Shown here: piece by piece, positions 34,908 through 43,159 of the stretch
Layout: every line of letters starts with the position of its first letter
How positions within the stretch are numbered: position 1 is the first letter of the stretch
Assembly: GCA_024233975.1 (NCBI GenBank)
Contig: JACKOX010000006.1
Coordinates: forward strand, 62,001-126,000
Origin: Rhodanobacteraceae bacterium
Lineage (GTDB): Bacteria > Pseudomonadota > Gammaproteobacteria > Xanthomonadales > Xanthomonadaceae
DNA length: 64,000 nucleotides
Direction of reading: 5' to 3'
Notes under the pieces: generated by a model
Told to the model about the DNA's origin: nothing
Seen by the model: only the letters and a program-made list of their open reading frames with translations
The model's database searches: none
Translations under genes and position numbers: made by a program

Positions 34908-36323
34908 TTACTCGACCACGGATTCCTGCAGTACGCGGGATGGGTGGCCGAGGAGGCCGGCGCTGAGTTCGCGGAGGTCGGACAGCGACGCCTTGTGGCC
35001 GGCGTCGGTGAGCTTGCGGGCCACGTCGTCGAGGCTTGCTTCGTCATCGGTGCCCTGACGGATTTCCGCGTCCAGATCGGCCAGCAGGGCCACCGCGCGC
35101 GCGGTGCGCTTGCCGCTGGAACTGTCGGCCACCAGCGTCTTCACGTTGCGGCCGTGGTTGCGCATCCATTCCAGCGCACGCTCGCGACGATCCTCGCTGA
35201 GCAGCCCGATGCGGCTCATCAGCTCGATGCTGTAGAACTCGGCGATGCCTTCGGCGATCCAGTCTTCGCCCTTGACGCCACGGATGCCGCTGATCACATG
35301 CACCAGCTCGTGAACCAGCGTGCTGCTGCCGTTCTCGCTGATCAGCGGTCGATCCTGATGCAGGTACAGCGAACGCGGTGCGGACAGCCCGCCCCGCCAC
35401 ATTGGATCGGGCGCCAGCACGATGAGCAGCTTGGGCGGCAGTCGGCCGAAGGTGCGCTGCATCTCTGTGCCCAGTGCGTTGATAGCACCCAGCACGTCCA
35501 GGCGACGCGCGGCGTTGTCGGTGGGTGCGGCAACGCTGACCGACATCTCCTCCACCGTTTCGCGGCGCACGCCCAGCTTGCCCGCCAGTATCCAGCCGAC
35601 CGGACGATCAAAGCGTGTTTCCGGGTTGACCACGGCGTCACCACCACCATGCGCCGGCTTCCATGGCGTCTCCGCCGACCAGCCGGCCGGCAGCTCGTCG
35701 AAATGCAGGGTGGCGTGCGCGTAGCTGTCGTGCGTTCCGCGTGTGCGCGCTGGCGGCACCAGGTCGTCGCCCCGCAGCAGTGCCCATTCATCGGTGATGC
35801 GCGCGTCATAGCCGCCGCCGCTACGCTGGTGGTCGATGTGATAGCGGTAGCGAAGCTCGCCACCCTTGTGCGGCGGTTTCCAGATGACACGATCACCTTC
35901 GCGCTCGATGTCGCCGTCACCCTCGATGGCCTGATAGCGCGAAGCAGGCATGTGGAAATCGAGACGACTGAGGTGGCCGGTACCGGCCTTGAGGTCGATG
36001 TTGACCGCTGCCATGCCTTCCGAGGGCAGGAATCGCACGCGATAGTCGACCGAATAGTGGCGTGCGCCCTTGGCGAAAGCCGGATCATGGACATGCACGG
36101 GTTGGACGACAGCGGCAACCTCGCTGTCGGCATCCGCTTCGGGCGCCATCGCGGCAGCTTTCTCATCCGCGGCGACCGCCATCGCGGCCTGGGCCGGGAT
36201 CGACTCGGGCCGTGAGGCCTCGGACTGTGGCGCGGCACCGCAGCCAGCCAGAAGGATCAGCAGGGCCAGCGGCGAACCGCGGCCAGCGTGTCGATGAACG
36301 GATTGCGAGCGCATGTTGGGCAT
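34908..36323 (-). CDS. lipoprotein with gluzincin-type metallopeptidase domain
   Basis: A 471-residue predicted lipoprotein: a basic start, then a hydrophobic run ending in a lipobox (LILLAGC). An Ala-rich linker leads to a beta-rich domain resembling the N-terminal part of M1/M61 enzymes. The catalytic part holds HELVH near residue 330, with a downstream Glu in EDWIAEGIAEFY, the HExxH...E zinc arrangement of gluzincins. No closer family is recognised. Start is uncertain between 36323 and 36314; neither has a good ribosome site. It is followed directly by the GT-C-like gene. Confidence 0.68.
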   Translation of the reverse strand: MPNMRSQSVHRHAGRGSPLALLILLAGCGAAPQSEASRPESIPAQAAMAVAADEKAAAMAPEADADSEVAAVVQPVHVHDPAFAKGARHYSVDYRVRFLPSEGMAAVNIDLKAGTGHLSRLDFHMPASRYQAIEGDGDIEREGDRVIWKPPHKGGELRYRYHIDHQRSGGGYDARITDEWALLRGDDLVPPARTRGTHDSYAHATLHFDELPAGWSAETPWKPAHGGGDAVVNPETRFDRPVGWILAGKLGVRRETVEEMSVSVAAPTDNAARRLDVLGAINALGTEMQRTFGRLPPKLLIVLAPDPMWRGGLSAPRSLYLHQDRPLISENGSSTLVHELVHVISGIRGVKGEDWIAEGIAEFYSIELMSRIGLLSEDRRERALEWMRNHGRNVKTLVADSSSGKRTARAVALLADLDAEIRQGTDDEASLDDVARKLTDAGHKASLSDLRELSAGLLGHPSRVLQESVVE

Positions 36324-36381
36324 GGTGGGGAACGGGTCGCCGACAGTAGCGGTGCGGAGCCCTGGCGACAAGCCGGGCGAT

Positions 36382-37917
36382 TCAGGCGCGAGCAGGGTTT
36401 GCCTTCACCGGGCGTAGCAACAGCAGCAGCGGCAGGGCCAAGGTGGTAAGGACCAGCATCAGCCAGAAATCGCTGACATAGGCGACAGCGGCCGCCTGGC
36501 GGGTCAGCTCGGCGTTCAGCGCCATCAGTCCATCCGCACCACTCCAGGCCGGCGGCAGCGGCGGGCCGAAAGGCGTGACGCCAGCGGCCAGACTGGCATG
36601 ATTGGCCTGCGTGCCCCGGCTCAGCACGGTGAACACCAGCGAGATGCCAATCGACGACCCGAGGTTACGCATCAGACTGAAAATACCCGCTGCTTCGGTG
36701 CGGTCCTTGCCCGGCAGCGTGGCGTAGGCGATCGTCGACACCGGCACGAACACCAGCCCAAGACCCAGTCCCTGGATGATGCCAGCCCAAACGATCGGCC
36801 CGGCCGGCATGTCGGCGCTGAACTGCGTCATCAGCCACAGTGACCAGACCATCAGGATCAAGCCAACGAAGATCGGCAATCGTGGATCGACGCGACGCGC
36901 CAGCAGCCGGCCCACCAGCATCATCGAAATCATCGTCCCCACGCCGCGCGGTGCCAGCAGCAGGCCAATGGTCACCGTCGGGTAGCTCATCAACTGCGCC
37001 AGGTACGGCGGCAGCAACGCCAGGGTGGCGAACAGCACGATGCCAATGATGAAGATGAACAGGGTGCCGACGGCGAAGTTCCTGTCCGCCAGCAGCGAAA
37101 GATTCACGAACGGTCGCTCGCGACGGTCGTCGAGGCCCAAGCGCATTCCGCGCCAATGGACCCAGTAGAGGTAGAAGCCTAGGAACGCCAAGGCCAGCTC
37201 CAACTGGATCTCCAGCGAGTGCAGGCCATCCTCCTGCTCCCAGCGATCCAGCATCAGCTGCAGTGCGCCGATGCCCAGCGCCAGCAGCAGGAAGCCGCGA
37301 CCATCGATGCGGCTCTTCCGCGTCTCGTCAGCCGGCACGCTGGCCATCACGCCGAGCAATGCGAGCACGCCGATCGGCACGTTGATCAGGAATACCCAGT
37401 GCCAGGAATAGCTCTCGGTCAGCCAGCCGCCCAGTGGCGGGCCGAGGATCGGCCCGATCATGATGCCGACGCCCCACAGCGCCATCGCCGCGCCGTGCTT
37501 CTCGGTCGGGAATGCATCCAGCAGCGAGGACTGCGAGATTGGCACCAGTGCCGCGCCGAACAGTCCCTGCAGCACACGGAAGGCCACCATGGCGCCAATG
37601 CTGGTGGCCATGCCGCACAGCGCCGACGCCGCGACGAAGCCGGTGATGGCGACAACCAGCAGGCGCTTGCGCCCCATCACCGATGCCAGCCAGCCGGTCG
37701 CAGGCGTAGCGATCGCGGCGGCAACGATGTAGGAGGTCAGCACCCATGAAACCTGGTCGCGCGTCGCCGACAGCGAGCCCTGCATCTGCGGCAGGGCGAC
37801 GTTGGCGATCGTGGTGTCGATCACCTGCATCAGCGTCGCCAGCATGATCGAGATGACCAGCAGCGTACGGTTGACGCTCGGTGATTCCTCCACCGGCAAT
37901 GTGGCGGCGTGACTCAC
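36382..37917 (-). CDS. emrB: EmrB-type DHA2 drug:proton antiporter
   Basis: The 511-residue protein has 14 predicted membrane helices, as expected for the DHA2 group of the major facilitator superfamily. It shows DTTIANVALPQMQGSL in helix 1, WVLTSYIVAAAIATPATGWL in helix 2, the MGRKRLL loop (motif A) and LGPPLGGWLTESYSWHWVFLIN (motif C region). Together with the membrane fusion protein encoded just upstream and an outer-membrane TolC it exports toxic organic compounds. It lies 10 bases after emrA. No tolC gene is in the window. Confidence 0.92.
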   Translation of the reverse strand: MSHAATLPVEESPSVNRTLLVISIMLATLMQVIDTTIANVALPQMQGSLSATRDQVSWVLTSYIVAAAIATPATGWLASVMGRKRLLVVAITGFVAASALCGMATSIGAMVAFRVLQGLFGAALVPISQSSLLDAFPTEKHGAAMALWGVGIMIGPILGPPLGGWLTESYSWHWVFLINVPIGVLALLGVMASVPADETRKSRIDGRGFLLLALGIGALQLMLDRWEQEDGLHSLEIQLELALAFLGFYLYWVHWRGMRLGLDDRRERPFVNLSLLADRNFAVGTLFIFIIGIVLFATLALLPPYLAQLMSYPTVTIGLLLAPRGVGTMISMMLVGRLLARRVDPRLPIFVGLILMVWSLWLMTQFSADMPAGPIVWAGIIQGLGLGLVFVPVSTIAYATLPGKDRTEAAGIFSLMRNLGSSIGISLVFTVLSRGTQANHASLAAGVTPFGPPLPPAWSGADGLMALNAELTRQAAAVAYVSDFWLMLVLTTLALPLLLLLRPVKANPARA

Positions 37918-37927
37918 GCGCGCCTAC

Positions 37928-39034
37928 TCAGCGACTGGCCGCGGTCTGGCGAACGCCGCCGTCGTCGCCACCGAACCAGCGACCGAACACGCTGTTGCGC
38001 GCCCCAGTGTCGATGCGGATCACCGCACTCATCCCGGCACGCAGCACCGGCGCATCCTCTGCGCTCGACAACAACCGAAGGCGCACCGGCACGCGCTGCA
38101 CGACCTTCACCCAGTTACCCGTGGCGTTCTGCGCCGGCAGAACCGAGAACTCCGCCCCGGATGCCGGGCTGATCGACGCCACGGTGGCCTGGAACACGCG
38201 CCCCGGATAGGCGTCGATGCGAACTTCAGCCGACTGACCGACGGCCACGTTGGCCAGCTCGGTTTCCTTGAGGTTGGCTTCGACCCAGGGGTGGTCGCTG
38301 GCCACGAGCGGTAGCGCGGCCTCACCCGCATGGATGTATTCGCCCACCTTCACCGCGACAGAACCGACGATGCCGTCGCTCGGCGCGCGCAGCTCGGCAT
38401 GCGCCAGGTCCAGCTCAGCCTGCGCCAGCTTGGCAGCGGCGGCACGGTAGCTCGGCAGACTGCCGGTTTCGGCAGCGACGTCGCCACCGAGCAGGCTGCG
38501 CGCCCGGGCCTGTGCCGCGCGGGCGCTGTCGCGCCTTGCGCGTGCTTCCGACCAGGCCTGTTCGGCGTTGTCCTCGGCCTGCTGCGCCACCAGGCCACGA
38601 CCGCGCAGCTCGTGCTGCCGCTTCAGTTCGCGACCGGCATAGTCCAGCGTGGTGTCCGCCGAGCGCAGCGCAGCCTCGGCCTGATGGAATTCGTCACGGG
38701 CGGCCGTGATCGCATCCACCGTGCTGGCGAGTCCGGCCTGTGCCTCGGCCACGGCAATGCGCAGCGGTTCGGGATCGAGCCGGAACAGCAGGTCGCCTTC
38801 GCTCACCCGCTGGTTCTGGTGCACGGCCACTTCCACCACGCGCCCGTCGATCTGCGTCGCCACGGCGGTGACGTCAGCCTTCACGTAGGCGTTATCGGTT
38901 TCCGCGTAGCGCCCCGAGAACAGGTAGACATATGCCGCGATCGACAGCACCAGCAGCGGCCCGGCGATCCACAGGATCCGCTGCGAGCGCCGACCGCGCT
39001 TGGCCTCGACGACGATTTCCTGTTGCTTGCTCAT
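37928..39034 (-). CDS. emrA: EmrA/HlyD-type membrane fusion protein
   Basis: The 368-residue adaptor has one N-terminal membrane helix (LWIAGPLLVLSIAAYVYLF, residues about 20-40). A barrel-sandwich half-motif follows (ETDNAYVKADVTAVATQIDG), then a long coiled coil (about 95-215) and the second half (LRAPSDGIVGSVAVKVGEYI), with EVRIDAYPGRVF after it. The helix and periplasmic hairpin fit an EmrA that links EmrB to TolC. Its start overlaps the marR-type regulator stop by 4 bases (ATGA). Confidence 0.9.
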   Translation of the reverse strand: MSKQQEIVVEAKRGRRSQRILWIAGPLLVLSIAAYVYLFSGRYAETDNAYVKADVTAVATQIDGRVVEVAVHQNQRVSEGDLLFRLDPEPLRIAVAEAQAGLASTVDAITAARDEFHQAEAALRSADTTLDYAGRELKRQHELRGRGLVAQQAEDNAEQAWSEARARRDSARAAQARARSLLGGDVAAETGSLPSYRAAAAKLAQAELDLAHAELRAPSDGIVGSVAVKVGEYIHAGEAALPLVASDHPWVEANLKETELANVAVGQSAEVRIDAYPGRVFQATVASISPASGAEFSVLPAQNATGNWVKVVQRVPVRLRLLSSAEDAPVLRAGMSAVIRIDTGARNSVFGRWFGGDDGGVRQTAASR

Positions 39035-39483
39035 GCCACGTTCTCCTTTTCCGCTGGGATAGCCAGCAGCTTGTCCTTCATGCTTTCCAGTACCCGCGTC
39101 ATTGCCGCGAGGTCGTCATCAGCCACGCCGTCGAATGCGACGGCGCGAAGTTCGTCCGCGATCATCTGCATGGCATCGGTGACTTCGTGCGCGCGTTCGG
39201 TGAGGTGCAGGCACCAGCGCCGACGGTCATTCGGGTCGTGACGGCGTTCGACGAAGCCCGCCTGCTGCAACCGGTCAATCACCCGGCCGACGGCAATCGC
39301 CTCCATCTCCAGCTCCTCGGCGATCGCCGACTGCGAGACGCCTTCATTGCGCTGGATCAGCTTGAGCGTGCGCCACTGCGCTCGGGTCAACCCGAGGCCG
39401 GCGGCACGGCGATCGAAGGCCCGTCGCGCAAGGCGGGTCACATCACTCATCAGATAAAACAGGTTCGGGGATACAACACCCAC
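39031..39483 (-). CDS. emrR: MarR-family regulator of the efflux operon
   Basis: The 150-residue winged-helix protein contains LTRAQWRTLKLIQRNEGVSQ and VGRVIDRLQQAGFVERRHDPNDRRRWCLHLT, the recognition helix and the DxRR wing of MarR proteins. It is the first gene of an emrR-emrA-emrB operon and very probably represses it until a drug-like ligand binds. Two dyads overlap its promoter. The start may be the GTG/ATG at 39483 or the later MSDVTRLARR. Confidence 0.88.
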   Translation of the reverse strand: MGVVSPNLFYLMSDVTRLARRAFDRRAAGLGLTRAQWRTLKLIQRNEGVSQSAIAEELEMEAIAVGRVIDRLQQAGFVERRHDPNDRRRWCLHLTERAHEVTDAMQMIADELRAVAFDGVADDDLAAMTRVLESMKDKLLAIPAEKENVA

Positions 39484-39495
39484 GGCAGCGGCCCG

Positions 39496-39544
39496 TTATT
39501 AACTGCCGTGAATAATATAGACTAGGCAGGTATTTTACAATACC
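39496..39544 (-). promoter_or_regulatory. promoter and two dyad operators of the emr operon
   Basis: On the minus strand TTGTAA (39540-39535) and TATTAT (39517-39512) are spaced by 17 bases and form a good sigma-70 promoter. One dyad, GGTATT-N4-AATACC (39529-39544), covers the -35 box. A second, TTATT-N10-AATAA (39496-39515), covers the -10 box. This is the expected layout for MarR-type autorepression. Confidence 0.65.
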
Positions 39545-39596
39545 GCACGGTTCAGTTTTGTTTCTGCGGGCCTTATTAGTCCGTAACCTGATGATA

Positions 39597-39628
39597 GAAA
39601 AGAAAAACCCCGGCCGGAGCCGGGGCTT
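39597..39628 (-). terminator. Rho-independent terminator of the aldolase gene
   Basis: On the minus strand CCCCGG (39625-39620) pairs with CCGGGG (39613-39608) and is followed by TTTTTCTTTTC. It lies about 25 bases beyond the aldolase stop. Confidence 0.85.
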
Positions 39629-39652
39629 TCCAGATCAGCGGTTGAGCTCTGA

Positions 39653-40660
39653 TCAGTTGCTTGACCACTGCCCCAGCGCAGCGAGGCCATTGTCGCGGGC
39701 GCGATGGAACACGGTTTCCTGCGCCTTGTCGTAGTTGCCGACCATATCCGCCCCCCACAGCTTGAGCGCGGCGGACTGCATGGCGCGACCGTAGCTGAAG
39801 CTCAGCGGCCACGGCAGGCTGCCCTTGCGGTTCATGGCGTCGAGGTGCGCGGTGGCGCGCTCGTCGCTCTGCCCGCCCGACAGGAACACGATGCCAGGCA
39901 GGTTGGCCGGCACCGTCGCCTTCAGGCAGCGGATGGTGGCTTCGGCAACCTCGTCGACGCTGGCCTGCTCTTCGCAGTCGGCGCCGGACACCACCATGCT
40001 GGCCTTGAGGATGGTGCCCTCGATCAGGATGTTGTGCTCGTACAGCGCACCGAACAGCGAACGCAGCGTGGCTTCGGTGACGTCGTAGCAGACGTCGATG
40101 TCGTGGTCGCCATCCATCAGCACTTCGGGCTCGACCATCGGCACGATGCCGGCTTCCTGGCACAGCGCGGCATAGCGTGCCAGCGCGTGGCAGTTGGCCT
40201 CGATGCAGGTGCCGCTCGGCGCGTCCTCGGCGATACGGATCACCGCACGCCACTTGGCGAAACGCGCGCCCAGCTTCGCGTACTCGGCCAGACGATCACG
40301 CAGGCCATCGAGACCTTCGGTCACGACCTCGCCGGGAAAGCCGGCCAGCGGCTTGGCGCCCATGTCGACCTTGATGCCCGGAATGATGCCGGCATCCAGC
40401 ATCACCTTGGTGAACGGCACGCCGTCCCTGGTGCTCTGGCGAAGCGTTTCGTCATAGAGAATGGCGCCGGAGATGTGCTGGCCGAGGTTCGGCGTGGTCA
40501 GCAGCATTTCGCGATAGGCGCGGCGATGCTCCTCGCTGTTCTCGACGTTCACCGACGCCAGACGCTTGGCGATGGTGGCGGTGGATTCGTCGATGGCGAT
40601 GATGCCCTTGCCGGGCGCCACCATCGCGCGTGCGATTTCTTCGAGCTGGTCGATGCTCAT
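39653..40660 (-). CDS. class I fructose-bisphosphate aldolase
   Basis: The 335-residue enzyme cleaves fructose-1,6-bisphosphate to two triose phosphates through a Schiff-base lysine. It belongs to the eukaryote-like class I group: GKGIIAIDESTATIAKRL near residue 17, GIIPGIKVDMG, FAKWRAVIRI, GTILKASMVVSG with the active Lys near 225, and PGIVFLSGGQSDE near 265. Pyruvate kinase and phosphoglycerate kinase lie upstream on the same strand, though with other genes between. A clear terminator follows. Confidence 0.95.
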   Translation of the reverse strand: MSIDQLEEIARAMVAPGKGIIAIDESTATIAKRLASVNVENSEEHRRAYREMLLTTPNLGQHISGAILYDETLRQSTRDGVPFTKVMLDAGIIPGIKVDMGAKPLAGFPGEVVTEGLDGLRDRLAEYAKLGARFAKWRAVIRIAEDAPSGTCIEANCHALARYAALCQEAGIVPMVEPEVLMDGDHDIDVCYDVTEATLRSLFGALYEHNILIEGTILKASMVVSGADCEEQASVDEVAEATIRCLKATVPANLPGIVFLSGGQSDERATAHLDAMNRKGSLPWPLSFSYGRAMQSAALKLWGADMVGNYDKAQETVFHRARDNGLAALGQWSSN

Positions 40661-40754
40661 GGTCTTTGTCCTGTGTCGTGCCGAACCGTGGAAGGCCGCG
40701 AATTATAGCGGTCCCCGACAGGCCGCGCAGCCCGCCGGGGCGCCTAACCCGGAC

Positions 40755-41615
40755 TCAGTCGGCCGCGGCGCCGGCGGCGGCCTCGGCCATGCTGCCGGAG
40801 GCCATCACGTGCACCGTCCGCTGCGGGAACGGAATTTCGATACCAGCCTCGTCCAGCGCCGACTTGATGTCGCGCAGCAGCGCGCCACGAACCGGCCAGT
40901 AATCGCTGGTGTTCACCCAGGGACGGACCATCAGGTCCACGCTGGATTCGTTGAGGCTTTCCACCATCAGTACCGGCTCCGGGTCATTCAACACACGCTC
41001 CTCGTGGGCCAGCACGCCACGGATGATGTCCATCGCCTGTGCCGCGTCTGCCGCATAGCCGATGCCAATCAGCAGGTCGATGCGCCGGGTCGGCTTGGCG
41101 CTGTAGTTGATGATCGGGTTACCCAATACCTGCGCGTTCGGCATCGACACCTCGCGATTGTCGCCGGTGGTCAGCCGGGTCAGCAGCATGCCGACCTCGC
41201 GGACCGTGCCACCCATGCCACCCACCTCAACGAAGTCTCCGTTGCGGAACGGCTTGAACAGGATGATCAGTACGCCCGACGCCAGATTGGCCAACGAGCC
41301 CTGCATGGCAAGACCGACCGCCAGACCTGCCGCGCCCACCGCCGCCACCAGCGAAGCCGAAGGCACGCCAAGCCGATCCAGCGCAGCCACGCAGACCAAC
41401 ACCAGCAGCACGCCGAAGCCAACCTTGCCCATGAAGTCGATGACCGTCGGGTCACTACCGGCGCGCTGCATCGCCCGCTGCATGATCTTCGAGATGCGCC
41501 GCGCAACCCAACGACCAATCAGGAAGATCGCCAATGCCGCAAGGATGCGCCCTCCCCACTCCCAGGCCGTCGTCTCGACGATGGCCCAGTCAATCCGGTT
41601 GATCAGTTCCTGCAT
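40755..41615 (-). CDS. MscS-family small-conductance mechanosensitive channel
   Basis: The start at 41615 is chosen because AGGAGA lies a few bases upstream. The 286-residue product has three membrane helices and the conserved pore-lining helix (AAVGAAGLAVGLAMQGSLANL near residue 90). The beta domain follows, with FKPFRNGDFVEVGGMGGTV and VSMPNAQVLGNPIINYS. It should open on membrane stretch to release solutes. This is the second mechanosensitive channel in the window besides mscL. Confidence 0.92.
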   Translation of the reverse strand: MQELINRIDWAIVETTAWEWGGRILAALAIFLIGRWVARRISKIMQRAMQRAGSDPTVIDFMGKVGFGVLLVLVCVAALDRLGVPSASLVAAVGAAGLAVGLAMQGSLANLASGVLIILFKPFRNGDFVEVGGMGGTVREVGMLLTRLTTGDNREVSMPNAQVLGNPIINYSAKPTRRIDLLIGIGYAADAAQAMDIIRGVLAHEERVLNDPEPVLMVESLNESSVDLMVRPWVNTSDYWPVRGALLRDIKSALDEAGIEIPFPQRTVHVMASGSMAEAAAGAAAD

Positions 41616-41675
41616 GGCATTCTCCTGCATTCAAAAAAGCGATTGGCCTTCCCCCAACCCTATCGTTGTCGGACG

Positions 41676-41709
41676 TAAAAATGGAATCGCCCGGTAATGA
41701 ACCGGGCGA
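41676..41709 (-). terminator. terminator after the gene at 41736
   Basis: On the minus strand TCGCCCGGT (41709-41701) pairs with ACCGGGCGA (41695-41687), followed by TTCCATTTTTACG. It is 27 bases beyond the stop. Confidence 0.7.
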
Positions 41710-41735
41710 CTCGAGGTGACAGTGTGTCCTGGAAC

Positions 41736-42356
41736 CTAGCGACCGGTTCGCACGCTGGGTGGTTGCAAGCTGCGGGAGACATTATCAGCATGAATACGCT
41801 GACTGGCCATCGTGTTGGGAGGCCAGTTCGCGAATGCGTTTCGACGCATAGCCACGCTGTGCGACATCTGTCGGTCAGCCTTGGCCAAGGCTTCAGCGTT
41901 CACCCGACAATGGTTGCGGACAGCCGCTTTGCTTGCGGTTCCATCCGCCATGAACCCGAAGGTGGACACGGTGACAGTCGGCAAAGGCTCAATGCCAGCA
42001 ACCGACTTGAAGCGCCAAGCAGCAACGGCCGTCGCGGCGGACTGGGCAAACGCGTCCCAGGCGTCATCAAGCTTCGCTTTCTCGCCGCTCTTGCTGTCCC
42101 AGGCATTGAGCACTACCGGCAGCGACGTCGTCCCATCAGCTTCGACCCGATACGCCATCGCCACGCAGGCATTCGCTGCCTCGCGGACCTTGCTTGCGGG
42201 GTAGCCAGCCACCGACAGTCCATGTCCATCGGCCACCGTCCAGTACTGGCCCAACTCCCCTTCGGGGACGATCCGGTCTTCGGCGCACACCGTGCCTGCG
42301 ACCGCGAGAAGCACCAAGGCCGGCAAGATGCGTTTCTGTGAATGGAATCGCTTCAT
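41736..42356 (-). CDS. secreted protein with TonB C-terminal-like domain, paralogue 1
   Basis: The ATG at 42356 has a strong GGAGGAAGG before it. A signal peptide ends near VCAED. The 206-residue product contains AGYPASKVREAANACVAMAY, VEADGTTSLPVVL, then AVAAWRFKSV and PTVTVSTFGF. The order of these pieces resembles the TonB_C fold (YP...G.V...V..DG......V...S...D.AA..A...W.F.P). There is no membrane anchor or Pro-rich linker, so this is not a working TonB. It is a paralogue of the next gene upstream. Function unknown. Confidence 0.6.
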   Translation of the reverse strand: MKRFHSQKRILPALVLLAVAGTVCAEDRIVPEGELGQYWTVADGHGLSVAGYPASKVREAANACVAMAYRVEADGTTSLPVVLNAWDSKSGEKAKLDDAWDAFAQSAATAVAAWRFKSVAGIEPLPTVTVSTFGFMADGTASKAAVRNHCRVNAEALAKADRQMSHSVAMRRNAFANWPPNTMASQRIHADNVSRSLQPPSVRTGR

Positions 42357-42436
42357 GTTCCTTCCTCCGTAACGAGTTGACACTTCCATTTCCCCATGCT
42401 CGCCGCGACTTCACGGGGACCGTACAAACCCGGCGA

Positions 42437-43039
42437 TCAGCCGCCGTTAAGCGCCCGGTTGATGGCGTTGGCCGTGTCGCGCTGCTCCCGGCGATAGCGG
42501 TTTTCCTGACCTTGACGAAGGATGCCGTCCTCGCGTCGCGCCATGCCCGAGGTTGCCGCTTCGCGGGCACGCTCGACGCTGGCCTGAAGATTTTCAACAC
42601 GGCAATGCGCGCGCAATTCATGGATGTCGACGTCCTGGTGTGCCGCGAAGGTCAACGTCGCCACCGTCACTGTCGGCACCGGATCAAAGACCTCGGGCTT
42701 GGCCTGGAAGCGCCACTTGGACAGCGCGCCAGCTCCGGCAGAGGCAAATGACTCCCAGAACCCAACCACCGGTTCCTTGGTATCGGACACGCTGTTCCAC
42801 TGATCCAGCACCATGAAATCGGATGTCGATCCATCGGTGTCGATGCGATAGGCAATCGCAAGGCAGACATCCGCCGCCGTCGACAGATAGTGCTCCGGGT
42901 AGCCAGCTGCGTCGAAGCGTGCACCTTCGGCTGCCGCCCACTTGTCGCCGATCGTTCCCTCTGCCGCGAAGCGCTCGCGTTCACCAGCAACGGTCGCGGC
43001 GGACGCGACCATGAGGGCCAAAACCAGAATCTTCTTCAT
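42437..43039 (-). CDS. secreted protein with TonB C-terminal-like domain, paralogue 2
   Basis: The 200-residue product begins at the ATG at 43039, where GGGGAG is well placed; an ATG two codons earlier is too close to it. The signal peptide ends near TVAGE. The body repeats the paralogue's pattern: AGYPEHYLSTAADVCLAIAY, IDTDGSTSDFMVL, LSKWRFQA, PTVTVATLTF, and one more conserved Cys in ELRAHCRVEN. The C-terminal 40 residues are charged and probably helical. The two genes lie in tandem between pyk and the MscS channel. Confidence 0.58.
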   Translation of the reverse strand: MKKILVLALMVASAATVAGERERFAAEGTIGDKWAAAEGARFDAAGYPEHYLSTAADVCLAIAYRIDTDGSTSDFMVLDQWNSVSDTKEPVVGFWESFASAGAGALSKWRFQAKPEVFDPVPTVTVATLTFAAHQDVDIHELRAHCRVENLQASVERAREAATSGMARREDGILRQGQENRYRREQRDTANAINRALNGG

Positions 43040-43159
43040 CGTCATCTCCCCATTGAACGGAACCGGCCATCACCATGCTGCCCAGTCTCCTGACTGCACG
43101 CTAACCAACCAAAACTGAATGTGACCCGTCTCACACCGACGACGCGTGGCCACAGATCC

